Shown in pieces: positions 49,693-58,809 of a stretch of 64,000 nt of DNA. The stretch spans positions 2,914,001 through 2,978,000 of the forward strand of contig NZ_CP098812.1 of NCBI RefSeq assembly GCF_036825535.1. Reading direction: 5' to 3'. The position numbers and the translations under genes are program-made. The notes under the pieces were generated by a model that was given only the letters and a program-made list of their open reading frames with translations, did no database searches and was not told the DNA's origin. How positions within the stretch are numbered: the stretch's first letter is position 1; the number at the start of each line of letters is the position of its first letter. This DNA is from Parasalinivibrio latis (lineage in GTDB: Bacteria > Pseudomonadota > Gammaproteobacteria > Enterobacterales > Vibrionaceae).

Positions 49693-49983
49693 ATGAGTAC
49701 ATCTTACACCGCACTTATCGAAGCAGCCCTGCGTCAGTTGCATGCAGAAGGAAAACAGGCAAGCATTGCCGCAGTAAAATCCAAACTAAGCCAGCCTGTC
49801 CCTATGCCTGTACTGTTGAGTGCAATCCAGGCGTATAAAAAAAACGGGATTGTCCCCGAACAAAAAGCTCACGATACACCTAAAGCAAACGCAGACGCCC
49901 GCATTACCGAGCTGGAAAAGGAAGTGGCAGATCTCAAAGCGCGCCTGCATACATTGGAAAGCAAACTGGAAAATAAAGGGTAA
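49693..49983 (+). CDS. Small hypothetical protein, helical N-terminus and coiled-coil C-terminus
   Basis: A 96-residue protein. The N-terminal part (SYTALIEAALRQLHAEGKQASIAAVKSKL) looks like a small helix-turn-helix of the KfrA N-terminal type. Residues 65-96 (ITELEKEVADLKARLHTLESKLE) form a heptad coiled coil. I do not recognise a specific family; DNA binding is only an inference. It follows DUF2789 by 42 bp on the same strand and is convergent with the DUF2310 gene. Confidence 0.65.
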   Translation: MSTSYTALIEAALRQLHAEGKQASIAAVKSKLSQPVPMPVLLSAIQAYKKNGIVPEQKAHDTPKANADARITELEKEVADLKARLHTLESKLENKG

Positions 49984-50018
49984 CATCGTCGTTACCCTGT
50001 TTCACCCAGGTATGCCGG

Positions 50019-50792
50019 TTATAAAAAGTCCCAGGACATGTTGGATATCAACCGGCATTCATCGCATTTGAAATAAAAAATATCATGCAAAGGCTCCTTC
50101 AATGCCCAATCACCACCGCATTTCGGGCAACACCGCGACACTTCCTGTTCCTTTGACTCTCCGCCAACCCTGTACTGGTAGTAATAGGTCGGGATACCGG
50201 TAAGAAACTCAATACGTCCACGTAAATCCCATCCCCGGCGGAACAGATCGGTACCGACTTCCTGCATCTCTGCCAGAGCCGGGAACTCAATCTTACTGGC
50301 TCCTGCCATCTGGAGCTCATCGCACGCCTGCCATTCTGTCTGCCATTTTACCACGGCCTTGTGATCGCCGTTAAAGGTGGCAGGAAGGCGGTACAGCGGG
50401 ATTGGCTGCAAGGTATCACCGCTTCGCAACGGGGAACAGGTGTGAACGTAAGTGGTATAAAGAAGTTGCCACGGTGGCGTGCCCGGCTCATAGGTATCTT
50501 CTGAGTTAACATCCCGGCCAAGCACTTTCACTTTAGGGCGCAAAAGACTGGCATCAGCCAGTTGCTTAAGGCTCGCCTTAACCTGGGGGCTGTGATTTTT
50601 CTCATGCAGGCTGTCTTTCTCTGGACAGACGGCACGGACACGGAACTCCCCTTCCCCCATTAGCAGCGGAAATTCCCGGCCATAAACCTGGCCATTGTAG
50701 CGAAGTACATCCATCAGCCCATTGACAGCTTTTTCCACTGCGCTGATGGTCGTGTTGTCAAAACATTCAAAAACAAGTTCAGTTACATACAT
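50019..50792 (-). CDS. DUF2310 family zinc-ribbon protein
   Basis: A 257-residue soluble protein. The C-terminal zinc ribbon has CPKC (about 220) and CDEC (about 243), both CxxC pairs expected for zinc binding. The larger N-terminal region (MYVTELVFECFDNTTISAV, then TPPWQLLYTTYVHTCSPLRSGD) fits DUF2310, which is found next to syd in vibrios. Function is unknown. It lies 17 bp downstream of syd and is probably cotranscribed. Confidence 0.82.
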   Translation of the reverse strand: MYVTELVFECFDNTTISAVEKAVNGLMDVLRYNGQVYGREFPLLMGEGEFRVRAVCPEKDSLHEKNHSPQVKASLKQLADASLLRPKVKVLGRDVNSEDTYEPGTPPWQLLYTTYVHTCSPLRSGDTLQPIPLYRLPATFNGDHKAVVKWQTEWQACDELQMAGASKIEFPALAEMQEVGTDLFRRGWDLRGRIEFLTGIPTYYYQYRVGGESKEQEVSRCCPKCGGDWALKEPLHDIFYFKCDECRLISNMSWDFL

Positions 50793-50809
50793 AGTGTTCT
50801 TTAGCGTTC

Positions 50810-51379
50810 TCAGGCAGTGAATGAGGCTTGTTCATCAAGGTCAGGTTTTATCAGGGACAGAAACTCAGCCAGGGATGGGGCAAGCACAGTGTGTTTATCC
50901 GTTCCCAGAGTTTCCAGAATAACCTCCCCGGTCAGGTTCGACAGGGAGATAACTTCAAGCTCCGCATCCGTGGTACCAATAAAAAGGGTAGGGTTGAGCT
51001 TGCGACGGCGCTGGGTTACGAGGTGGCCAATCAGGTTTTCCTGCAAGCGGACAAAATCATCATCATTCCAGACCTGAACCAGCTCAAAACGGAGATCATC
51101 CAGCCGGGCACTCATATCACCGGAGAATTGCGACGAGAAATAAGCGTGGGCCTCTTCGCACAGCCGGATCTCCATACCAGCCTCAATCTTGGACAGGTCG
51201 GCATGGTCATTTCTCTTTACCGGCTGCCACTGAACGCCCCTATCGGTTTCCTTTACCACACAGGGTGAAGCAAGCCCTTCATAAAGATCACTTTCTGGCA
51301 ATGAACCGTGCCGTGACTGCCAGGCTGCAATATATTGCTGACTAAACAGCCACAATGCTTCGGTAACAGGGTGATTCAT
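50810..51379 (-). CDS. syd: SecY-interacting protein Syd
   Basis: A 189-residue peripheral membrane protein that binds SecY and may proofread the Sec translocon. E. coli-like blocks are FSQQYIAAWQ, PCVVKETDRGVQWQPVKR, GDMSARLDDLRFELVQVWNDDDFVRLQENLIGHLV and the C-terminal SLAEFLSLIKP. ATG 51379 has AAGG upstream; a TTG at 51385 is an alternative. It is divergent from queF. Confidence 0.93.
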   Translation of the reverse strand: MNHPVTEALWLFSQQYIAAWQSRHGSLPESDLYEGLASPCVVKETDRGVQWQPVKRNDHADLSKIEAGMEIRLCEEAHAYFSSQFSGDMSARLDDLRFELVQVWNDDDFVRLQENLIGHLVTQRRRKLNPTLFIGTTDAELEVISLSNLTGEVILETLGTDKHTVLAPSLAEFLSLIKPDLDEQASFTA

Positions 51380-51440
51380 TAGCAACCTTCCGTAAGATTC
51401 AGTAAAATTGCCTTATTCTAATCCATTGGTGTCGAAAAGC

Positions 51441-52286
51441 ATGAGCAATTACCAAGGTGCCAAGGTTCTGTCCGATCTGAAACTGGGCAAAAAGACCGAA
51501 TACAAGGAGCAGTACGACCCATCCCTGCTGCAGCCGGTTCCGCGTAGCCTGAACCGTGATGAGTTGGATTTGGGGGACACCCTGCCATTTACCGGCTATG
51601 ACATCTGGACACTCTATGAGTTGTCCTGGCTTAATGCCAAAGGCCTGCCACAGGTTGCCATCGGAGAAGTACGCCTTCCCGCCACCAGCCCTAACCTGAT
51701 TGAGTCCAAATCATTCAAGCTTTACCTCAACAGCTTCAACCAGACCCGATTCGGCAGCTGGCAAGAAGTGGCTGACACTCTGCAAAAAGACCTATCAGCC
51801 TGTGCAGGGGAAGAGGTGGATGTTACCGTGTTGCCTCTGGAAGAGTTTGATGACAACCGGATCGTCAATATGGGCGGCGAGTGCATCGACAACCAGGATA
51901 TTGAAATCAGCACCTATGCATACGACCCGTCACTGCTCGAAGGTGCCGCTGACGGGAAAGTCGTCTCTGAAGTCCTGCACAGCAACCTGCTGAAATCGAA
52001 CTGCCTGATAACCAACCAGCCAGACTGGGGATCAGTCCGGATTTCATATACCGGTGGCAAAATCGACCGGGAAAAACTGTTGCGCTACATTGTCTCCTTC
52101 CGCCGCCACAATGAGTTCCATGAGCAGTGCGTCGAACGCATGTTTGCTGACATCATGGCCCAGTGTAAACCGGAAAAGCTGACAGTTTACGCACGCTATA
52201 CACGCCGTGGCGGCCTGGATATCAACCCATACCGTACAAACATGGGCAAAACACCAAGCGAAAACAACCGCACCGCCCGTCAATAG
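51441..52286 (+). CDS. queF: NADPH-dependent 7-cyano-7-deazaguanine reductase
   Basis: A 281-residue long-form QueF, which reduces preQ0 to preQ1 in queuosine synthesis. The substrate motif LIESKSFKLYLNSFNQT, catalytic Cys in LLKSNCLITNQPDWGSV, and FHEQCVERMFADIM and YARYTRRGGLDINPYR are all present. The start MSNYQGAKVL is set by homology to E. coli; a TTG at 51408 would add 11 residues. Confidence 0.97.
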   Translation: MSNYQGAKVLSDLKLGKKTEYKEQYDPSLLQPVPRSLNRDELDLGDTLPFTGYDIWTLYELSWLNAKGLPQVAIGEVRLPATSPNLIESKSFKLYLNSFNQTRFGSWQEVADTLQKDLSACAGEEVDVTVLPLEEFDDNRIVNMGGECIDNQDIEISTYAYDPSLLEGAADGKVVSEVLHSNLLKSNCLITNQPDWGSVRISYTGGKIDREKLLRYIVSFRRHNEFHEQCVERMFADIMAQCKPEKLTVYARYTRRGGLDINPYRTNMGKTPSENNRTARQ

Positions 52287-52381
52287 TCATTCCTGCCCGG
52301 CCTTTAGGGGCCGGGTAACTGGTTTCATCCTGCTTTTATCTCTTTCACAATCCGGAAGGTTGAAGTGTGCGAAAGGAAGTC

Positions 52382-54643
52382 ATGCGCCACCTAAAAGTTA
52401 TCCTTGCAGCAGCAACGCTTTTTCTCTGCTCTTCAGCACGAGCCGAGCTTAACACTGCCCCTATTCTCAGTGATGCCCTTAATCTGCTCGAGACCAATCC
52501 CTCGCAGTCGCTTTCCATTACAGACAATTACTTAAAAGAGCGCCGGCTTACCCAGCCATCAGGCAGCAACCACATGAATGATGAAGGTGACCGGCAGATA
52601 AGGAGCCCCCTTCACACCATCCATGCCCATATCATCAAAGGTATGGCACTGGTCGCTCTCGGCAGGATAGATGAAGGCCTGCAGTCGATGCAGAAAGCAG
52701 ACTTGATGGCACAGGAATACAAACTGGTAAGTGCCCGGCTGGCAGCGTTAATCGCCAAAGCCTCCACCCATTGGAAAAGTTACAACGACAGCCTGATGGC
52801 CCTTAACCTGCTCGCTGAGTTCCAACAACTGGTCAGCGACACAAAAGTTGTCAGCACCAACCTTCCGGAGTTGAAGTTCCACGCTGCACTTCTGTCCGCC
52901 ATTATTTACTCCAATACAGACCACCAGGAAAAAGCACTACAGGCGTTCCACAATGCTGAAAACCTGATAAAAAAACTTTCTGACGGGGAAAGACCAAAGC
53001 TACAAACCATATACCTGACAGCACTCGGCAAGCATTTCCTCCAACAGCAAGACTATGAAGGCGCACTGGCTGAGCTGCTGCAGAGCTACTGGATCGCAAG
53101 TGAAAACCAGCTCGAAAGCGAGCTTGCCCGAATTAATGTGGAGCTGTCCCGCCTCTACCTGCTTCGTGGAGTACTGGATAAAGCCCAGCAACATGCCAAC
53201 CAGGCCGCAGACTTCTACGAACATTTCAGGTTAAGGGACAGGCTGACCGAAGTGTTGCGCCTGCTTGCCAACGTGTATGAAATTCAGGGACGATACAATT
53301 TCTCGCTTGCCACCTATTTCAATGCCCTGGACTGGGCTGACCAAAACGGCCAGAAAGCGTTGCAAGCCCCTCTTCTGGTCGCTGTTTCCCGTATATACCT
53401 GGAACTGCACCACCTTGGCCTTGCGAAAGAGTATGTTGAAGACGCACTGAAAATAGCAAAGGAAAACAAAGACAAACCTACACTTTCAGAAGCTTACATT
53501 CAGCTTGGCAAGGTACAGGCAGATATGCTCCACTACCCGGATGCAATACAGTCGTTACACAGCGGAATACTGCTGGCAACCGAAGTTGGCAGCACATCTC
53601 TGAAAAGAAACGGCCTTGCTGCACTTTCAATGGTCTACGAGGACTCTGGTGATTATTTCAATGCACTTCGTACCCAGCGGGAGTTAGAGTCACTCTCACC
53701 TGCCAAGGCAGCACAGGCAAAAGTCGCAAAAGCCTTCAAACAGCAACAACAGGTCATTGAACGACAACTGCAGATGGATGACATGCAACGCCAATTGTCA
53801 GACAGCGTGCAAGCGTTCATGAACCAGCGCAATCTGTCAGCAATCCTGCTAATTGTTTTAGTCATACTTGCCGCAACTTTATACAGCCGCCACAGGATTG
53901 CGGTTTTACGCAAATTCAAGCTACAAAACCTACGAGATGAGTTTTATACTCACCCGCGCAGTGGCTTAAGGAACCTGCGGATGCTGAATGCCCGCCTGCA
54001 GAACTCCCTGCAGCAGAGCAGTGCAAACTTTGAACAATGGACATTGGGCGAGATTATCCATGAACCCTTCCATGATCGCCTGCGGTTTGCAATGTTCGAA
54101 GTACCTTTCCTGAAAATCGTCTACCTCGAACACGGTTACAAGGAAGGTCTGAAGCTGGAACGAGAGTTTGGTAACTACCTGAATGATCAGGTAACAGATC
54201 CGGCCCGACTTTACCATTTCTCCGATGCCATGTTCATTTACATTGAACCCAATTCGAGACTGGACAGTCAGCCAGAGCAGCTCGCGGGCTCCGTCCAGAA
54301 GCTTATTGATGATTTTATTGAACATCATAAGGAACGTAACCTGGATAACAGAGCCCGTATCGGTATGGCGGAGTATCCGTTCTTGTCACGGGCAAGTACC
54401 GCCATTAATGACCAGGAGCTGATTGATATCCTGCTTATGGCAACCAGTGCAGCCCGGCTCATCAGCAAAAAAGAGGACGGCAGCCAGTGGGTACACCTCA
54501 GTGCTATTGAGCATGCACCTGCAGCCAGTTTCGCAGGAGACAACATCCGCCAGGCATGCCTGGATGGCATAAAAACTGGTTTAGTAAAAACTAAAACGTC
54601 TTCAAAACTGGATTTTGAGTGGCACGAAGATCACGATAAATGA
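52382..54643 (+). CDS. TPR sensor protein with degenerate, probably inactive GGDEF domain
   Basis: A 753-residue protein. A signal peptide (residues 1-22) is followed by tetratricopeptide-like helices (about 30-450), a coiled coil (about 440-480), one transmembrane helix (about 484-506) and a C-terminal cytoplasmic domain. That domain keeps the GGDEF-family entry pattern (HPRSGLRNLRMLNARL near 523), but where the GGDEF signature should be it has FSDAMF (about 613-618). It therefore should not make cyclic-di-GMP, though it could still bind nucleotides or a partner. ATG 52382 has AAGGA five bases upstream, preferred over GTG 52367. It is followed by an intact cyclase. Confidence 0.78.
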   Translation: MRHLKVILAAATLFLCSSARAELNTAPILSDALNLLETNPSQSLSITDNYLKERRLTQPSGSNHMNDEGDRQIRSPLHTIHAHIIKGMALVALGRIDEGLQSMQKADLMAQEYKLVSARLAALIAKASTHWKSYNDSLMALNLLAEFQQLVSDTKVVSTNLPELKFHAALLSAIIYSNTDHQEKALQAFHNAENLIKKLSDGERPKLQTIYLTALGKHFLQQQDYEGALAELLQSYWIASENQLESELARINVELSRLYLLRGVLDKAQQHANQAADFYEHFRLRDRLTEVLRLLANVYEIQGRYNFSLATYFNALDWADQNGQKALQAPLLVAVSRIYLELHHLGLAKEYVEDALKIAKENKDKPTLSEAYIQLGKVQADMLHYPDAIQSLHSGILLATEVGSTSLKRNGLAALSMVYEDSGDYFNALRTQRELESLSPAKAAQAKVAKAFKQQQQVIERQLQMDDMQRQLSDSVQAFMNQRNLSAILLIVLVILAATLYSRHRIAVLRKFKLQNLRDEFYTHPRSGLRNLRMLNARLQNSLQQSSANFEQWTLGEIIHEPFHDRLRFAMFEVPFLKIVYLEHGYKEGLKLEREFGNYLNDQVTDPARLYHFSDAMFIYIEPNSRLDSQPEQLAGSVQKLIDDFIEHHKERNLDNRARIGMAEYPFLSRASTAINDQELIDILLMATSAARLISKKEDGSQWVHLSAIEHAPAASFAGDNIRQACLDGIKTGLVKTKTSSKLDFEWHEDHDK

Positions 54644-54799
54644 ATAAAAAAGTCGACACATATTGAGTTATATCGCAATAAGCGAAAGCTCAATTGGGAA
54701 CTACGTGACCCTACTCTAACTTTTTGATAAACCTATCATGATAAGTAACCGAAAGGCTCCCCGAACGAGTGGGCCGGGCAGTCTCAGTAACAGGTAACG

Positions 54800-56344
54800 A
54801 TGACCGCAAGCGCAGCACAAGCGAATTTAAATAAACGACTCGCATCAGTACAACTTGCCTACCGGGATCTTTCACTGAAATCCCGGCGCGAAGTGCTTAT
54901 ACTGAAGCGGTTGATTTCGCGTCTCAGCGTAGCCTGTCGTGGTCAAAATCAGGTACTGGACCGGAAACTCATGGAGCTCAAGTCGGATCTTGAGCATGGC
55001 AAGGACGTAAGCACTCTGGTGCCACGGTTGGCGGTTGTTGAAAGGATGATCAGTAAACAGTCGGCTGAAAACAGTCAGGAACACGACAAAATGGAAGTCG
55101 CGCTTCACCGCAGTGGTGAAGTGCTGAAGCGCATGCAAGGTTTGCCAGCCCAGTTAAAAAGGGATCTGCGTAACCTGCTCCAGTCCCCTGCGCAGACCCG
55201 CAATGAGGCAAACAGCCGTGTCATTGAGCTTCTCAAGCTATACGAGAGAGCCCTAAAATCCCTGACAGTTTCCCCCAGCCATTCCAATTCTATCGATTCC
55301 ATAGACCCGGACCTGCTTAACAAGCTTGCGGATGAACTTCAGCACCTTATTACCGAACTTGATTTTGACGGTGAAGCGGGTGCCACACTGCTTGATATCC
55401 GTAACAGGCTTTTGCTGGTTTCTGACTCCCGTACACTGATTGAACTCTCTTTAGAATCCATCAAGCTGGTATTGCAGGGAACCCACGCAGAGCGCAAGGC
55501 TTCACAGAAATTCCTCGGGCAGGTCAACGATGATCTTGCCGGGCTACAGAAGTCCAACGCACAAACCAGTGACAGTGCTGCCAGTATCATTGAACAGCGC
55601 GAAACCATGCTGGTTTCCATGGAAGAAATTGCCAGCGAGCTAGAAAATACAGTCGGCCGTCTGCCACCGGAAAACGAAAATACCGCAGTTGTTGCCAATA
55701 TTGCCTCGGAAATGCACACCATCGTTGAGCAGAACCTCTCATTGAGCAAGCGTGAGCAAGACCTGATGGAGAAGCTTAAAGCGACGGAGAGCAAGATCAG
55801 CCAACTGTTCGAGCAGACACTGGATTACCGCCGCCGGTTGGGCGATCAGGAGCGCAGAATGTTCCTTGATCACCTGACCAAAGCCTATAACCGTGCAGCC
55901 CTCAATGACCGACTGGAACACGAATACCGCTGTTGGCTCCGTTACCAGCGTCCGCTGTGCCTGGCGATTATCGATATCGACCACTTCAAGGAAATCAACG
56001 ACCGCTTCGGGCACCTTGCCGGGGACAAAGCCCTTAAAGTCATTGCCAAAACTATCCAGCAGTCCGTCCGTGACACCGACTTTGTTGCCCGCTTTGGCGG
56101 TGAAGAGTTTGTCGTCCTGATGGCGGATGCCAATGAAGAAACCCAGCACAATATTCTTGCAACTATCAGTGAGAGTATCTCCAAACTGCCGTTCAAATTT
56201 AAAAATGAGCGGGTCAGTATCACGATTTCTATCGGCGCTACCGTCTTCCGTGACAACGACTCACCAACTGAAGTCATTGAGCGTGCCGACATAGGTTTGT
56301 ACGACGCGAAAAACCGCGGCCGCAACCGAACCCACTGGGTTTAA
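54800..56344 (+). CDS. Diguanylate cyclase with long coiled-coil N-terminus
   Basis: A 514-residue soluble protein. Residues 1-345 are charged and mostly helical, with heptad-rich stretches. The C-terminal GGDEF domain is intact: DHLTKAYNRAALNDRL, IIDIDHFKEINDRFGHLAGD and GGEEF at 433-437. An RxxD inhibitory site is five residues before it (RDTD). It should synthesise cyclic-di-GMP. No transmembrane segment is present, so the signal may come from the membrane TPR protein encoded 157 bp upstream; this pairing is inferred from adjacency. Confidence 0.9.
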   Translation: MTASAAQANLNKRLASVQLAYRDLSLKSRREVLILKRLISRLSVACRGQNQVLDRKLMELKSDLEHGKDVSTLVPRLAVVERMISKQSAENSQEHDKMEVALHRSGEVLKRMQGLPAQLKRDLRNLLQSPAQTRNEANSRVIELLKLYERALKSLTVSPSHSNSIDSIDPDLLNKLADELQHLITELDFDGEAGATLLDIRNRLLLVSDSRTLIELSLESIKLVLQGTHAERKASQKFLGQVNDDLAGLQKSNAQTSDSAASIIEQRETMLVSMEEIASELENTVGRLPPENENTAVVANIASEMHTIVEQNLSLSKREQDLMEKLKATESKISQLFEQTLDYRRRLGDQERRMFLDHLTKAYNRAALNDRLEHEYRCWLRYQRPLCLAIIDIDHFKEINDRFGHLAGDKALKVIAKTIQQSVRDTDFVARFGGEEFVVLMADANEETQHNILATISESISKLPFKFKNERVSITISIGATVFRDNDSPTEVIERADIGLYDAKNRGRNRTHWV

Positions 56345-56489
56345 CTCACCTCCCACCTGATTTTTCTGCGCACCGCGTGTGAAATAAAAAACCTGCCCGG
56401 CTGGTCAAATTTCTTATATTTGGTATATGGTTAAATAAGATACTGATTTAATTGGCTATCAGTTCGTTAAGCCAACAATGGAGGTGGCT

Positions 56490-57848
56490 ATGATCACACA
56501 CGTAAGCCCTGTTGGAGCCATGGATCTGCTGTCCCAGCTTGAAGTGGACCGCCTCAAAGACACAGCAAAAACTGACCTGTACCGGCTTTACCGTAACTGC
56601 TCCCTCGCGGTTCTGAATTCGGGAAGCCACACTGACAGCTCCAAAGAACTCCTGGAAAAAAACCTCAATTTTGATATCCGCGTGTTACGCAGGGAGCGCG
56701 GGGTAAAACTGGAGCTGGTTAACCCTCCTGAACATGCATTGGTTGACGGAACACTTATCCGCGGTATCCAGGAACACCTGTTCTCAGTTCTGCGCGATAT
56801 TATCTACCTCAACTCTTACCTGGATCATGACCGTGGTGGCCTTAACCTCACCAACTCCATTCACGTCACCAACCTGATTTTCGCCATTTTACGCAATGCC
56901 CGCACCCTTCCGCAGGGCAAGGATCCAAATCTTGTGGTGTGCTGGGGCGGTCACTCCATCAACCCTGTTGAGTACCAGTACACCCGTGAAGTCGGCAATG
57001 AGTTGGGCCTTCGCGAACTGGACATCTGTACCGGATGCGGACCTGGCGCTATGGAAGGCCCGATGAAAGGTGCGGCTATCGGCCACGCCAAGCAACGCAT
57101 CCGTGACAGCAGGTTTATTGGCCTGACTGAACCGTCAATCATTGCAGCCGAGCCGCCGAACCCAATCGTCAATGAGTTGGTGATCATGCCGGATATTGAG
57201 AAGCGCCTCGAAGCCTTTGTCCGGATAGCCCACGGCATCATCATATTCCCGGGTGGTGCCGGTACGGCAGAAGAACTTCTCTACCTTCTCGGTATCCTTA
57301 TGCATCCGGAAAATAAATCGCAGCCGATGCCAATTGTACTGACCGGGCCAAAAGAGAGCGCAGCCTACTTTGAAGTCATTGACACCTTTGTCCGGGAAGT
57401 ACTTGGAGAAGACGCCACCAAGTACTACAAAATTGTCATTGGTGACCCTGCGGAGGCCGCACGGATTATTAAAGGCGCAATGCCGGATGTTCGTGAGCAC
57501 AGGAAAGAAACCGGCGATGCCTACTCCTTTAACTGGTCTTTAAAAATTGAACCTGAATTCCAACTGCCGTTCGACCCGACCCATGAAAATATGGCAACCC
57601 TCGACCTGCACATGAACCAGCGCCCAGAGCAATTGGCCTGTGCCCTTCGCCGTGCATTTTCCGGCATTGTTGCCGGCAACGTAAAAGATGAAGGGATCCG
57701 GCGTATTGAGCGACACGGCCCATTCAAAATTCACGGCGACACTGAGCTGATGCGCAAGATGGACAAGGTGTTAAGGGGCTTTGTGGATCAGCAGAGAATG
57801 AAGTTACCGGGTTCAGAATACATTCCCTGCTATGAAATCATTACCTAA
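56490..57848 (+). CDS. ppnN: Pyrimidine/purine nucleotide 5'-monophosphate nucleosidase (LOG family)
   Basis: A 452-residue protein close to E. coli PpnN (YgdH). The N-terminal domain starts MITHVSPVGAMDLLSQLEVD; the LOG nucleotide-binding core has CTGCGPGAMEGPMKGA and FPGGAGTAEELLYLLGIL; the C-terminal domain ends KLPGSEYIPCYEI. It hydrolyses nucleoside monophosphates to base and ribose phosphate and is regulated by (p)ppGpp in E. coli. The ATG at 56490 has GGAGG just upstream, so the ATG at 56478 (which overlaps that site) is rejected. Confidence 0.96.
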   Translation: MITHVSPVGAMDLLSQLEVDRLKDTAKTDLYRLYRNCSLAVLNSGSHTDSSKELLEKNLNFDIRVLRRERGVKLELVNPPEHALVDGTLIRGIQEHLFSVLRDIIYLNSYLDHDRGGLNLTNSIHVTNLIFAILRNARTLPQGKDPNLVVCWGGHSINPVEYQYTREVGNELGLRELDICTGCGPGAMEGPMKGAAIGHAKQRIRDSRFIGLTEPSIIAAEPPNPIVNELVIMPDIEKRLEAFVRIAHGIIIFPGGAGTAEELLYLLGILMHPENKSQPMPIVLTGPKESAAYFEVIDTFVREVLGEDATKYYKIVIGDPAEAARIIKGAMPDVREHRKETGDAYSFNWSLKIEPEFQLPFDPTHENMATLDLHMNQRPEQLACALRRAFSGIVAGNVKDEGIRRIERHGPFKIHGDTELMRKMDKVLRGFVDQQRMKLPGSEYIPCYEIIT

Positions 57849-57901
57849 CCGGGATTAAGACCAGACCGGCCGTGACATCCGGTAACAGCATTACTTACAA
57901 T

Positions 57902-57925
57902 AAAGGAGCCGAAAGGCTCCTTTTT
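57902..57925 (+). terminator. Terminator of ppnN
   Basis: Stem AAAGGAGCC/GGCTCCTTT with loop GAAA and a T-run, between ppnN and xni. Confidence 0.88.
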
Positions 57926-57970
57926 AATTGGTTGTTTTCATTACTCCTGCCACTCCAGAGGCCCCGAACT

Positions 57971-58765
57971 ATGGCTATACACCTTGTCATCATCGACGCA
58001 ATGAACCTTATCCGGCGCGTCCATGCCGCCCAGGGAAATGACGAGGATATTGCAGCCACCAGCAGGGTATGTTGCCACGCCATTGACAAAATTATAGCCC
58101 AAAGCGAGCCAAGCCATATGGTGGCGGTATTCGACAGCCCTCACCAGCACCGGGGCTGGCGGGCTGACTTACTGCCAGACTATAAAGCCGGACGCTCACC
58201 CATGCCGGAGGCACTGGAAAAAGGACTGGATGACATACAGGAAGCATTCTGGCTGAAGGGCATTGATTCCCTTCTCTCGGTGGGTGATGAAGCCGATGAC
58301 ATGATTGCGACACTGGCAACCAAGCTGGCTGGCAGAGGGGAACAAGTGACCATTGTGTCAACAGACAAGGGATACTGCCAGCTGTTGCAGCCAACCATCC
58401 GCATCCGTGATTATTTTCAGCAGCGATGGCTGGATATTCCCTTTATTGAAAAGGAGTTTGGTGTCGCTCCTAACCAACTCACTGATTACTGGGGGCTGGC
58501 AGGCATTTCATCAAGCAAAATCCCGGGGGTGCCGGGCATAGGCCCAAAATCTGCGACAGAACTATTGCACCTGTACCAAACACTGGAGGGTGTTCTGGGC
58601 GCGGAAGATCTTGCCCCAAAATGGCAAAAGAAAATCGACGGGCACCAGGAAATGGCACGGATTTGTAAGCAGGTATCCAGCCTGAAAACCGATATAACCC
58701 TCGGGTTTAACTTGCAAGACATCCGCTACTCCGGGGAGCGAACGGCAGAAAGTAATACCCAGTAA
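57971..58765 (+). CDS. xni: Flap endonuclease Xni (exonuclease IX)
   Basis: A 264-residue protein with the FEN fold. LVIIDAMNLIRRVHA, AVFDSP, LPDYKAGRSPMPE, GDEADDMIATLA, VSTDKGYCQLL and the helix-hairpin-helix PGVPGIGPKSATELL match E. coli Xni. It is a Pol I 5'-nuclease paralogue lacking some acidic residues of the usual active site. ATG 57971 is the family start; the longer frame from 57872 crosses the ppnN terminator. Confidence 0.95.
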   Translation: MAIHLVIIDAMNLIRRVHAAQGNDEDIAATSRVCCHAIDKIIAQSEPSHMVAVFDSPHQHRGWRADLLPDYKAGRSPMPEALEKGLDDIQEAFWLKGIDSLLSVGDEADDMIATLATKLAGRGEQVTIVSTDKGYCQLLQPTIRIRDYFQQRWLDIPFIEKEFGVAPNQLTDYWGLAGISSSKIPGVPGIGPKSATELLHLYQTLEGVLGAEDLAPKWQKKIDGHQEMARICKQVSSLKTDITLGFNLQDIRYSGERTAESNTQ

Positions 58766-58766
58766 A

Positions 58767-58787
58767 AAGCCGGCTCAGAGCCGGCTT
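58767..58787. terminator. Bidirectional terminator between xni and rlmM
   Basis: Perfect 9-bp stem AAGCCGGCT/AGCCGGCTT with loop CAG. The minus strand has a TTTTT tail, so rlmM is the main user. Confidence 0.85.
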
Positions 58788-58809
58788 CAATACTGTATCC
58801 AACAATATA

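Noticed and set aside
51380..51440. preQ1 riboswitch in front of queF
   Set aside because: The gap to syd is only about 60 bp, and no preQ1 aptamer pattern could be seen.
54644..54799. GEMM cyclic-di-GMP riboswitch upstream of the cyclase
   Set aside because: The GEMM core text was not found; only general hairpin potential was seen.
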